Part shown: positions 46,809-54,377 of the stretch, piece by piece
Layout: each line of letters opens with the position of its first letter
How positions within the stretch are numbered: position 1 is the first letter of the stretch
Assembly: GCA_039725955.1 (NCBI GenBank)
Contig: CP091033.1
Coordinates: forward strand, 124,001-188,000
Length of the DNA stretch: 64,000 nt
Reading direction: 5' to 3'
Source of the DNA: Sinorhizobium sp. B11
Lineage (GTDB): Bacteria > Pseudomonadota > Alphaproteobacteria > Rhizobiales > Rhizobiaceae
Notes under the pieces: generated by a model
What the model was told of the DNA's origin: nothing
The model's database searches: none
The model's input: only the letters and a program-made list of their open reading frames with translations
Position numbers and translations under genes: made by a program

Positions 46809-47243
46809 TCAGGCGCCAGTTTCGGGATGGATGATGTCGTCACTGTCAGGCTGTGTGCTCCTGGCCAGGCTCTTGGCAAGGGCAACGAGCTTCTGCCGGA
46901 TAGCCGGGCTCTCTATCGCCATGAAGGCTCGGTTGAGGGCTTGGGCATCCTTCGACGTCAAGAACGCGTTCAGATCATCCTTGCCGTTGCTGACAAGGTT
47001 ATAGGTGGTCGGCTCGGTGTCATTTTCGAAGAAGAATTGAACGGGTACGCCCAATGTCTCGGCGATCGTTTGCAATCGGCTCGCGCCAATGCGGTTTATG
47101 CCTTTTTCGTATTTCTGGATCTGCTGGAAGGTAACGCCGATTCGCTCCGCAAGCCCGACCTGCGACAGCCTGAGCAATTTGCGGCGTGCCCGCACCCTGC
47201 TGCCGACATAGGTATCGATCGATGTGGGCGACTTGGCCTTCAT
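46809..47243 (-). CDS. XRE-family helix-turn-helix regulator
   Basis: 144 residues, first gene of the YcaO/TfuA operon. The N-terminal HTH is VGSRVRARRKLLRLSQVGLAERIGV followed by TFQQIQKYEKGINRI (residues 12-52), characteristic of the Cro/C1 family common in rhizobia (NoeI/PhrR-like). The C-terminal 70 residues are Asp/Ala-rich and probably mediate dimerisation. Its own promoter must lie in the AT-rich stretch at 47275-47400. Likely an autoregulator of the cluster. Confidence 0.88.
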   Translation of the reverse strand: MKAKSPTSIDTYVGSRVRARRKLLRLSQVGLAERIGVTFQQIQKYEKGINRIGASRLQTIAETLGVPVQFFFENDTEPTTYNLVSNGKDDLNAFLTSKDAQALNRAFMAIESPAIRQKLVALAKSLARSTQPDSDDIIHPETGA

Positions 47244-47799
47244 GGCTGGAACCTCCGGTCAACGGCGATCATTGCGAGGTTTGCGCCAAAATGCAACCGA
47301 AAGTAATATAATAATTTCTGTGATCGACGCTGCAGCACCAGTAACGCTTTGTTGAAAATAGCTTTTCTTTATCGGAATCATTCGGTTGAATAACTCTGAT
47401 CTGGGCCAGGACAGTAAAAATATTGGCTAGGAACTGTAAATCCTGGAAAAGCTTCCCTTGTCCGCTTTCGCGTGAAATAGGCCGGGTGCTTTCCTCGCAG
47501 GATAAGGCGTGGAAGAAAGCGTCCTGAAGTTGGTTTGCGAGAAGGGGTTGCAACGAGCAGTTCCGACGATCGGTCTAGGGTCGTGTAGCGGAACCGACTG
47601 CATGAAGTTGTGCATAACAAGGATTGCTCAATGCGCGCCGCGATGGCGCCATTTCGCGGATATAAAGGCCTGATGTCGTCATCCACAAGAGCGTGGACCT
47701 CCGTCTTCGTGATCGTCAATTTTGGCTGAGGCAGATTGATCAGAGTCCTTGCCGGATCTGGGTGGGGCACTGTAGGGAAGGTCCTCCACGGAGAACGTT
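47244..47799. other. intergenic region between the XRE and cupin genes
   Basis: Some 556 bases divide divergent genes. Bases 47275-47400 are AT-rich and probably carry the XRE promoter. A minus-strand frame at 47378-47770 has runs such as TEVHALVDDDIRPLYPRNGA that look protein-like but lacks a ribosome site; it may be a gene remnant. Nothing else is supported. Confidence 0.35.
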
Positions 47800-48486
47800 A
47801 TGGGCAGGACCATCAAACGAGACGCAGATCTACTTATCACCGACGAGAAAGAGCCGGTGAAACACAGGCTGCGCGAGCGAGGTGCTGCCGAACGGCCGGT
47901 GGAGCTCGAGAATTTCCTGAACCTGCTGGCCCGCGCGATGCTGCATCCTTCGGCCTCGACGATGGCGAGTTTTGTCGCGGGAAAAGTCTTTCAAAAGCTG
48001 GAACGCACAGGAACGCTACGCGACAAGCGGCTCCCCGATACGGGTATCCCTTCAGGCCTCGAAGCGGCTCTTCAAAATGCAATCGCTGCTCGAGACATCT
48101 ACGCCGAAGTGGCGCAAAGTGTTTGGCGTCTTGCGGAATCGCTCGTTTGGATCAGAGGCAGAAGCGGACCATTTGCCAGCCTGAATTTTGAAAGGGCCCA
48201 TGCGCATAGCGTGATTGTTGGCCCGGGTGGCCTGGAAGACCGGGCGGATATCCGGGTCGGCCTGACCTACATGGAACCCTATAGCCGTTTTCCGGATCAC
48301 GTGCAGCGGTTTTCAAGGGCCTTCCTGCTGCTTTCTCCCTGCGAGCTTTCGATCGCCGGGGAGAGCTGGTTTTCGACCGGAATAGGCGGCGTCTTTGCTG
48401 CTGAAGCGGGCCAGTCCTTTGCCATGCGTTGCACCACCACCCCGCTTCTGGCGGTCTGGTGCCACGTTGAAGAGATCGGAAGGTGA
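47800..48486 (+). CDS. DMSP-lyase-family cupin, apparently lacking metal ligands
   Basis: 228 residues, ATG 47800 with GGAG. The C-terminal half resembles the DddQ-type dimethylsulfoniopropionate lyase cupin: FERAHAHSVIVGPGGLEDRADIRVGL, FPDHVQRFSRAFLLLSP, and QSFAMRCTTTPLLAVW. By eye the first metal-binding His is kept (PDH), but the positions of the Glu and Tyr in the same motif and of the second His (usual HAM, here FAM) are replaced. It may be catalytically dead, bind another ligand, or be misassigned. The next gene on the strand is a PLP sulfur-amino-acid enzyme 120 nt away. Confidence 0.55.
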   Translation: MGRTIKRDADLLITDEKEPVKHRLRERGAAERPVELENFLNLLARAMLHPSASTMASFVAGKVFQKLERTGTLRDKRLPDTGIPSGLEAALQNAIAARDIYAEVAQSVWRLAESLVWIRGRSGPFASLNFERAHAHSVIVGPGGLEDRADIRVGLTYMEPYSRFPDHVQRFSRAFLLLSPCELSIAGESWFSTGIGGVFAAEAGQSFAMRCTTTPLLAVWCHVEEIGR

Positions 48487-48606
48487 ATGGCAAATTTGCC
48501 GAGCTGGTCGTGAGGGGTGTTTCTCTGTTGCTGCAGCGCTCCAGATATTAGAAAGGCGCAGGCACGTTGTTGATGCCGGAAAGCCGCTAATTGAGGGAGA
48601 CGTTCC

Positions 48607-49890
48607 ATGACTGCACCGCATCCTCCAAGAACCCATATCGGCAATCATCCCCTGCATCCGGAAACCCAGATGCTCAACTATGGCTATGATCCGGAACTCT
48701 CCGAAGGTGCGGTCAAGCCGCCCGTCTTCCTGACGTCCACCTTCGTTTTCAACTCCGCCGAAGACGGTCGCGATTTCTTCGACTATGTCTCCGGCCGGAA
48801 AGAGCCGCCGGAAGGCAAGGGTGCAGGTCTCGTCTATTCGCGCTTCAATCATCCCAACAGCGAGATCGTGGAAGATCGTCTGGCGGTCTACGAGCGAGCC
48901 GAGAGCGGCGCGGTGTTTTCATCGGGAATGTCGGCCATCGCGACGGTACTGCTCGCCTTCGTTCGTCCGGGAGATGCGATCCTCCACTCGCAACCGCTTT
49001 ATGGCGGGACAGAAACATTGCTTGCGAAGACCTTCCTCAATCTTGGCGTTGCCGCCGTCGGCTTTGCAGACGGCGTCAGCGAGGCCTCGGTAAAGGCTGC
49101 GGCCGAGCAGGCAATGGCCAAGGGCCGCGTTTCGATTATCCTCATCGAGACGCCGGCAAACCCGACCAATAGTCTTGTCGACGTCGCGATGATCCGACGG
49201 GTTGCAGATGTGATTGGTCAGAAGCAGGGCCATACACCTATCGTCGCCTGCGATAACACGCTGCTCGGCCCGGTCTTCCAGCGCCCGATAGAGCATGGCG
49301 CAGACATTTCCCTCTATTCCCTGACCAAATATGTCGGCGGCCATTCGGATCTGATCGCCGGAGCAGCACTCGGCAGCCGGGCGTTGATCAAGCAGGTGAA
49401 GGCGCTTCGCGGTGCCATCGGCACGCAGCTCGATCCGCATTCATGCTGGATGCTCGGGCGCTCGCTCGAAACGCTGCAGATCCGCATGGAGCGGGCAGAC
49501 AGCAATGCGAAGGCAGTGGCGGATTTCCTGAGGCAGCACCCCAAGGTCGAGACGATCCATTACTTGCCTTACAGCGATCCCGGCTCTGCCGTCGGCAGGA
49601 CATTCGCCGCCCAGTGCAGCGGCGCCGGTTCGACATTCTCCTTCGATATCCAGGGCGGCCAGCCGGCCTCGTTCCGGTTTCTCAACGCGTTGAAGATCTT
49701 CAAGCTTGCCGTCAGCCTCGGCGGGACGGAATCCCTGGCATCGCATCCGGCGACCATGACCCATTCAGGCGTACCGGCCGAGGTACGTCAGCGCATCGGT
49801 GTTCTCGATGCAACGATCAGACTGTCGATCGGCATCGAACATCCAGACGACCTCATTGCCGACCTCACCCTGGCACTCGACGCAGCGTAG
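48607..49890 (+). CDS. cystathionine gamma-synthase family PLP enzyme (methionine gamma-lyase-like)
   Basis: 427 residues, ATG 48607 after GAGGGAGA. Fold-type I trans-sulfuration enzyme: [17 protein letters not shown] near residue 80, [15 protein letters not shown] near 102, [14 protein letters not shown] near 180, PLP lysine K241 in [14 protein letters not shown], and C-terminal [18 protein letters not shown]. The family includes methionine gamma-lyase, cystathionine gamma-synthase/lyase and O-acetylhomoserine sulfhydrylase; a Cys at the MGL-specific position cannot be confirmed by eye. Next to a DMSP-lyase-like cupin, a role in organosulfur metabolism is suggested. Confidence 0.87.
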   Translation: MTAPHPPRTHIGNHPLHPETQMLNYGYDPELSEGAVKPPVFLTSTFVFNSAEDGRDFFDYVSGRKEPPEGKGAGLVYSRFNHPNSEIVEDRLAVYERAESGAVFSSGMSAIATVLLAFVRPGDAILHSQPLYGGTETLLAKTFLNLGVAAVGFADGVSEASVKAAAEQAMAKGRVSIILIETPANPTNSLVDVAMIRRVADVIGQKQGHTPIVACDNTLLGPVFQRPIEHGADISLYSLTKYVGGHSDLIAGAALGSRALIKQVKALRGAIGTQLDPHSCWMLGRSLETLQIRMERADSNAKAVADFLRQHPKVETIHYLPYSDPGSAVGRTFAAQCSGAGSTFSFDIQGGQPASFRFLNALKIFKLAVSLGGTESLASHPATMTHSGVPAEVRQRIGVLDATIRLSIGIEHPDDLIADLTLALDAA

Positions 49891-50017
49891 GTCGCAACCT
49901 TCAGCGTCGCTGCCAACAGCGCACCGGATGACGCTGGGAAATGCGCGCGTAGCCATTGCCGTTGGAGCGCGGCGCGCCATCTGATTGCTCCTGGCAACAG
50001 CTTGACGGGAGGGTCAG

Positions 50018-50329
50018 ATGGCATCGAATGAGGATCGTATCAGACAGCGCGCCTACGAGATTTGGGAACGGGAAGGTCGGCCACACGGCGAAGATCTGAA
50101 GCATTGGCTCCGGGCGTTTCAGGAAATCGCGGCGAGCGGCGAGGCTAACCGTCAGCCCGCCAAGAAGTCTCGCCCAAAAAAGGCCACCACTGCTGGCACT
50201 CCTGCGAAGCCGAAAAGCACAGCGAAGGCTAAAAGCGTTGGGAAGACCAAGAGCGATGCCCAGAGTGTTTCTACGACACCTCCGCCGGCGAAGCCCGCCA
50301 GGGCATCCGGGGGCGTCACAAAGCACTGA
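50018..50329 (+). CDS. DUF2934 domain protein
   Basis: 103 residues. The N-terminal DUF2934 signature is IRQRAYEIWEREGRPHGEDLKHWLRA (residues 7-32 in part). The rest is a Lys/Ala/Pro/Ser-rich basic tail of low complexity. Function unknown; such proteins are common and often associated with general stress in rhizobia. GGGAGG lies before the ATG at 50018. Confidence 0.82.
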   Translation: MASNEDRIRQRAYEIWEREGRPHGEDLKHWLRAFQEIAASGEANRQPAKKSRPKKATTAGTPAKPKSTAKAKSVGKTKSDAQSVSTTPPPAKPARASGGVTKH

Positions 50330-50330
50330 G

Positions 50331-50486
50331 TCAATCGGGCCGATATCGCGCGCCGACCTTTAGCTCGTGTCCTGTGCTGTCTTCTTGCGTCCGATAGGTC
50401 GTGCCTGTCGGATACGACGAACCCAGGTCTCGAAATGCGGCTGCGCGGCCAGAAACGTCGGCGAGTTCTCGACGAACCATATCCAT
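50331..50486 (-). CDS. possible small protein
   Basis: 51 codons from ATG 50486, preceded by GGAGG at 8-nt spacing, reading MDMVRRELADVSGRAAAFRD and ending LKVGARYRPD. The good ribosome site is the main support; no family is recognised. It ends one base after the DUF2934 gene on the opposite strand. Could be chance. Confidence 0.3.
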   Translation of the reverse strand: MDMVRRELADVSGRAAAFRDLGSSYPTGTTYRTQEDSTGHELKVGARYRPD

Positions 50487-50639
50487 CTTTCGAGCCTCCG
50501 GCTGGATGATCTCCGTCACCGACGGCGGTCGGCCAAGCGATAGCCTTTGGGCGGTAATGTGAGGGCGGCACGTGGCGGCCATGGCGAGAAGGCAGAACTT
50601 GCCCTGGGCAGAAGTCCCCATCTTTCAACATTGACATTG

Positions 50640-50655
50640 AACCTACTAGAAGGTA
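50640..50655. promoter_or_regulatory. TetR-type operator, site 1
   Basis: AACCTACTAGAAGGTA, matching 15 of 16 positions of the site before tetR (52094). It lies 123 bp before the flgD-like start. Part of a four-member set with consensus TACCnACTAGwAGGTA. Confidence 0.65.
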
Positions 50656-50710
50656 GGCATTTGATACGCTTCCGCATACATATCTTCACGCAAAAACCCA
50701 TCGCTTAAAC

Positions 50711-50726
50711 TACCGACTAGTAGGTA
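50711..50726. promoter_or_regulatory. TetR-type operator, site 2
   Basis: TACCGACTAGTAGGTA, nearly palindromic around CTAG, 52 bp before the flgD-like start and 71 bp from site 1. Confidence 0.7.
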
Positions 50727-50778
50727 ATTAATGTCGGTATCACACGCTTCCAACTGACCCAAACAACCGAGATCGATT

Positions 50779-51216
50779 ATGACGACAAGTTCTCTCACGG
50801 GCCTCGGCTCTTCCACGGCGGGCAACCCGACCACCGCGCAGCAGAAGGCGATGGTGAACTATGACGACTTCCTGCAGCTCCTCATCGCGCAGTTGAAGAA
50901 CCAAGATCCGACCGATCCCGTGGATGCCGGTGAACAACTGGCCCAGCTCGCCAGCTTCTCGCAGGTCGAACAGACGATCCAGACGAATCAGAAGCTGGAT
51001 GCCCTGCTGGCAGGTTCCAGCCTCGCTCAGGCCGAAGGCTATATCGGCAAATATATCGAGAGCGCGGATGGCACGGTCAAAGGTACGATTGCTTCCGTCA
51101 AGATCTATAGCGACGGAATCATAGCCACAACGACGGAGGGCGGGAAGATTCTTATCCAGCCTGGTGTCAGCCTCTCGCAACCGGACGGTAGTAACGCAGC
51201 GAACGAAGGACCCTGA
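50779..51216 (+). CDS. flgD: flagellar hook capping/assembly protein FlgD-like
   Basis: 145 residues, the short form usual in rhizobia. The FlgD N-terminal motif is plain: YDDFLQLLIAQLKNQDPTDP and GEQLAQLASFSQVEQTIQTN at residues 28-70, then a strand-rich segment (GYIGKYIESADGTVKGTIASV). FlgD caps the growing hook for FlgE polymerisation outside the cell. Oddly, no flagellar gene is nearby and the promoter carries two TetR operators instead. It may be a displaced flgD, a paralogue, or a protein adopting the fold for another use. Confidence 0.8.
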   Translation: MTTSSLTGLGSSTAGNPTTAQQKAMVNYDDFLQLLIAQLKNQDPTDPVDAGEQLAQLASFSQVEQTIQTNQKLDALLAGSSLAQAEGYIGKYIESADGTVKGTIASVKIYSDGIIATTTEGGKILIQPGVSLSQPDGSNAANEGP

Positions 51217-51455
51217 CCTTCACCGAGGCACTTTTGCGCCGCGGAAAGATCTTTCGGGCAAAGATCTTCGGCGAGTGTGCGCGACACATCTGCGAAACCA
51301 ATCGTTGATCGGCTGTCTCCGTCCAAAGACCCGCAGTGCCCTTCCCATCTGACGCGCTCCAGCGCAGCCAGGGTTACGGGAGTTCACCGGATCAGCCACG
51401 CTTGCTTCCATGATCGATGTGGCCACAGCAGGCATCCTGCCGCCGGGAAGAAAAT
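51217..51455. other. intergenic region with tandem AAGATCTT palindromes
   Basis: AAAGATCTTT at 51245-51254 and AAAGATCTT at 51260-51268 form a short tandem repeat 28 bases after the flgD-like stop. They may be part of a terminator or an unrelated site. No gene is seen here. Confidence 0.3.
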
Positions 51456-52070
51456 ATGACCATTGAGATTCTTTTACCGCTGTTTCTATTCGTTTTTGCG
51501 GCGACCATCACACCCGGCCCCAACAACGTTATGGTCATGACATCAGGGGCAAATTTTGGACTTAAACGCTCGCTGCAGCATCTCCTCGGAATTTCGGGAG
51601 GAGTTTCGGGAATAGTCCTCGTGATGGGCCTGGGTCTTATAACGCTTCTGGACGCCGCTCCGTTTCTGGTTGGACTATTTGAAATCGCGTCAGTCCTCTA
51701 TCTTCTGTGGCTTGCATACAGGATCGCAACTGCGCAGGCGGCGAGAAACAGCGCCGCGGGGGCAAGGCCCCTATCGTTTGTCGGTGCCGCGGCCTTTCAG
51801 GTGATCAATCCCAAAGTCTGGGCAACCGGGCTGTCGGCGATAACCCTGTTTGATCCGGATCGTTCGATCGGTTCGGCAATGATAATTGCTGCTGCCTACG
51901 GAGTGATCGGTCTCCTATCCAACGTGATCTGGACCTGGACCGGCACAGTTCTGAGGGGATGGTTGTCGATCGGGCGCAGGTTGAGGTTCTTCAACGTTAC
52001 GGCTTCTGTCCTGCTCGTTGCGTCCCTCTACCCCGCCATTCATCATGTTCGGGATATTTTCCAAAAATAA
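51456..52070 (+). CDS. LysE/RhtB family exporter
   Basis: 204 residues from ATG 51456 (GGGAAGAAA upstream). Typical LysE features: LFVFAATITPGPNNVMVMTSGANFGLKRSL (part) with the PGPNN motif near residue 20, five to six membrane segments, and AFQVINPKVW near residue 115. These transporters export amino acids or small amphipathic metabolites across the inner membrane. It lies just before tetR on the same strand with a 49-nt gap that contains an operator, so it may be separately expressed. Confidence 0.9.
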   Translation: MTIEILLPLFLFVFAATITPGPNNVMVMTSGANFGLKRSLQHLLGISGGVSGIVLVMGLGLITLLDAAPFLVGLFEIASVLYLLWLAYRIATAQAARNSAAGARPLSFVGAAAFQVINPKVWATGLSAITLFDPDRSIGSAMIIAAAYGVIGLLSNVIWTWTGTVLRGWLSIGRRLRFFNVTASVLLVASLYPAIHHVRDIFQK

Positions 52071-52093
52071 AAGGGGAAGTGAGGTTGATTGTC

Positions 52094-52109
52094 TACCTAC
52101 TAGAAGGTA
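52094..52109. promoter_or_regulatory. TetR-type operator, site 3 (autoregulation)
   Basis: TACCTACTAGAAGGTA, 10 bp before the tetR start codon, overlapping its ribosome-site region. Position implies that TetR represses its own gene. Confidence 0.75.
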
Positions 52110-52119
52110 GAAATTATTT

Positions 52120-52701
52120 ATGAGCAATCTTTCGACTACCTATGACGAAATCCTGGACAGTGCAGAAAAGCTGATCGTATCGGGCGGCTATAACGGGTTC
52201 AGTTATGCCGACATCGCTGCCGTTGTCGGAATCCGCAAAGCCAGCATCCATCATCATTTTCCAAGCAAGGTCGATCTAGTGCGCACGCTTGTCGCCCGCT
52301 ATCGCGCAAGGGCCGAGACTGGTTTGGCCGAGGTTGAAAGCAGGTTCAGCGATCCGCTCGAGTTGCTGAAGACCTATGCCGGTTTTTGGGCGCAATGTAT
52401 CGAGGATGCGAGCCGTCCATTTTGTGTCTGCGCGCTTCTTGCAAGCGAGCTGCCCGCCCTTCCTTTGGAGGTGGCGATCGAAGTGCGGGCCTATTTTCAG
52501 CATCTCTCCGAATGGCTGACATCGGTCATCGAGCGCGGTGACCAGCAAGGATCCCTGGTAATCTCGTGCCCGGCGCGCATAGAGGCGGAGGCTTTCATGG
52601 CCACTGTCCATGGCGCAATGCTATCGGCACGAGCCTATGGGACGCCCGCTGTCTTCGAACTTATTCTCGAGCCTAGTCTTCAACGGCTGCGGCCGCGATG
52701 A
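52120..52701 (+). CDS. TetR family transcriptional regulator
   Basis: 193 residues. The TetR HTH occupies residues 8-55: LDSAEKLIVSGGYNGFSYADIAAVVGIRKASIHHHFPSK (in part) with the family's HHHFPSK end. The C-terminal ligand domain has a FCVCALLASELPALP stretch with two Cys residues, seen in the TetR_C group near YcdC/YxaF-like proteins. Four 16-bp operators in the surrounding 2.1 kb match a TetR dimer site. The inducer is unknown. Targets appear to be the flgD-like gene, itself and the secreted protein at 52793. Confidence 0.92.
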   Translation: MSNLSTTYDEILDSAEKLIVSGGYNGFSYADIAAVVGIRKASIHHHFPSKVDLVRTLVARYRARAETGLAEVESRFSDPLELLKTYAGFWAQCIEDASRPFCVCALLASELPALPLEVAIEVRAYFQHLSEWLTSVIERGDQQGSLVISCPARIEAEAFMATVHGAMLSARAYGTPAVFELILEPSLQRLRPR

Positions 52702-52765
52702 TCTCATTCCTGTCGGCGGGGCGGTGCGTCGACGGAAATATCTGGCAAAATAGCGCCGTCGAAAC

Positions 52766-52781
52766 TACCAACTAGTAGGTA
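52766..52781. promoter_or_regulatory. TetR-type operator, site 4
   Basis: TACCAACTAGTAGGTA, 11 bp before the start of the secreted protein gene at 52793. It shares the central ACTAG and AGGTA with the other three sites. Confidence 0.7.
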
Positions 52782-52792
52782 AGGAATCTCAC

Positions 52793-53422
52793 ATGTTGCG
52801 CAGACTTCTTCCAGTCATCATGGTCGCCGGCTTGGCCGGCATTCCGGCAACCCTTGTTTCGCCAGCCTCTGTCCAAGCCGAAGAGAAAAAGGCCGAACTC
52901 CACATCCGAGGCAGTGTCGTCGACTTCGCAGGTTCTAACTTGAAAGTGAAGACGCGCGAGGGAGAAACCGTCGATGTCGCTCTCGCCGACGGCTGGCAGG
53001 TTGCCAGCGTCGCCAACGCAAAGGTCACCGACATCCAGCCCGGAGACTACGTAGGCATCGCCTCCCTGCCGAAGGATCAGGGTGGAGATGGCGCTCTCGA
53101 AGTTCTGATCTTTCCGCCCGCGCTCAAGGGAGCCGGCGAAGGAAGCTTTGGATGGGACCTCAAGCCGAACAGCAGCATGACCAATGCCACCGTCGCCGAT
53201 GCGGTCAAGGATGTCGATGGACGGACCGTTACCGTGTCCTACCACGGCAAGGAAAAGAAGATTTCCATTCCTGACGGCACTCCGGTGGTGACCATCGCCC
53301 CTGCAACCAAAGACGACCTGGTTGCAGGGGCGATGGTCTTCATATCGGCCGAGAAGGCCTCGAGCGGCACAGTCGCGCATCGCGTTATCGTCGGCAAGAA
53401 TGGCGTGGTGCCTCCCATGTGA
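52793..53422 (+). CDS. secreted hypothetical protein of the TetR regulon
   Basis: 209 residues. Sec signal peptide (LLPVIMVAGLAGIPATL, cleavage after SVQA near residue 29). The mature part consists of repeated beta-strand segments (ELHIRGSVVDFAGSNLKVKT, TVTVSYHGKEKKISIPDGT) resembling DUF5666-like OB-fold repeats. Function unknown; periplasmic. It precedes a cytochrome b561/molybdopterin pair separated by a long hairpin and is headed by a TetR operator, so it may work with that pair. Confidence 0.7.
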   Translation: MLRRLLPVIMVAGLAGIPATLVSPASVQAEEKKAELHIRGSVVDFAGSNLKVKTREGETVDVALADGWQVASVANAKVTDIQPGDYVGIASLPKDQGGDGALEVLIFPPALKGAGEGSFGWDLKPNSSMTNATVADAVKDVDGRTVTVSYHGKEKKISIPDGTPVVTIAPATKDDLVAGAMVFISAEKASSGTVAHRVIVGKNGVVPPM

Positions 53423-53430
53423 GCCACGTC

Positions 53431-53470
53431 GCCGCCGGTCGGCTTCCGCCCCCATTGGCCGACCGGCGGC
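53431..53470 (+). terminator. 12-bp GC-rich hairpin
   Basis: GCCGCCGGTCGG (53431-53442) pairs perfectly with CCGACCGGCGGC (53459-53470) across a 16-nt loop, 9 nt after the secreted-protein stop. No T-run follows, so it may attenuate rather than fully end transcription into the cytochrome gene. Confidence 0.5.
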
Positions 53471-53522
53471 ATCCAGCATTGCAATACACCCAACAAATCA
53501 ACTCGACCGGAAGGCCGCATCC

Positions 53523-54377
53523 GTGAGCGACAGTCCCGACAACGACAATATGCGATACTCCCGGATCCTGATGATCCATCGTCATTCCCTAGTCACGCGG
53601 CTGACGCATTGGCTGAACGTCATCTGCCTGAGTGTCCTGCTCTTGAGCGGATTGCAGATTTTCAACGCTCATCCCGAACTTTACTGGGGGCACTATGGGG
53701 CAGACGGGGATCCAGCTGTCCTGACGATCGGCTCGAGCGGACAGGGCGACGATATCAGTGGTTTCGTCCGGATCGCCGGCGTCGAGGTGCCGACATCAGG
53801 TGTTCTGGGCGTCTCGACCTTCGAGGGGAGCCCGACGCCGCGGGCATTTCCGGCCTGGGCGACCATTCCATCGTTTCAGGATCTCGCAACCGGCCGCCGC
53901 TGGCACTTCTTCTTTGCCTGGGTGTTTCTAGTCAACGGCATTTTCTATCTTGGCTTCGGCATCCTGAGCGGCCATTTTCGGCGTGACCTCGCACCGGCGC
54001 GCAGAGACCTTTCCCCGCGTCATCTGTGGCGCGAAATCCTCGACCACGCACGTCTGCGCTTCCCGCGAGGGCAAGAAGCGAAGCACTACAATGCGCTCCA
54101 AAAGCTCACTTACCTTGCCGTGATCGTCATTCTGCTGCCGACCATGTTGCTGACCGGCCTGACGATGTCTCCCGGCTTTAATGCCATCGTGCCGGCCCTG
54201 GTGGATATTTTCGGCGGGCGCCAGTCGGCGCGCACGATCCACTTCATGACCGCAACGCTTCTCGTCCTCTTCGTGCTCGTCCATGTGGCGATGGTCGTGC
54301 TGTCGGGAACCTGGAACAACATGCGCTCGATGATCACGGGTCGCTATGCCATCAGAGAAAAAGGTCCACATTCATGA
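53523..54377 (+). CDS. cytochrome b561-type membrane protein
   Basis: 284 residues from GTG 53523 (GGAAGG upstream; ATG 53550 is the alternative). Four membrane helices with His residues suited to heme ligation: HSLVTRLTHWLNVICLSVLLLSG, RRWHFFFAWVFLVNGIFYLGFG, LTYLAVIVILLPTMLLTGL and ARTIHFMTATLLVLFVLVHVAMV (each near or under 23 residues; shown in part). This is the diheme cytochrome b subunit type that feeds electrons between quinone and periplasmic oxidoreductases. It overlaps the next gene by 4 nt, so the two form a couple. Confidence 0.85.
   Translation: MSDSPDNDNMRYSRILMIHRHSLVTRLTHWLNVICLSVLLLSGLQIFNAHPELYWGHYGADGDPAVLTIGSSGQGDDISGFVRIAGVEVPTSGVLGVSTFEGSPTPRAFPAWATIPSFQDLATGRRWHFFFAWVFLVNGIFYLGFGILSGHFRRDLAPARRDLSPRHLWREILDHARLRFPRGQEAKHYNALQKLTYLAVIVILLPTMLLTGLTMSPGFNAIVPALVDIFGGRQSARTIHFMTATLLVLFVLVHVAMVVLSGTWNNMRSMITGRYAIREKGPHS

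Noticed and set aside
47378..47770. Possible minus-strand gene
   Set aside because: Part of the translation looks plausible but no ribosome site or family match; listed only as a possible remnant in the gap entry.
50152..50637. 161-codon minus-strand frame overlapping the DUF2934 gene
   Set aside because: Its hydrophobic C-terminus is the complement of the Lys/Ala-rich DUF2934 tail, a typical antisense artefact.
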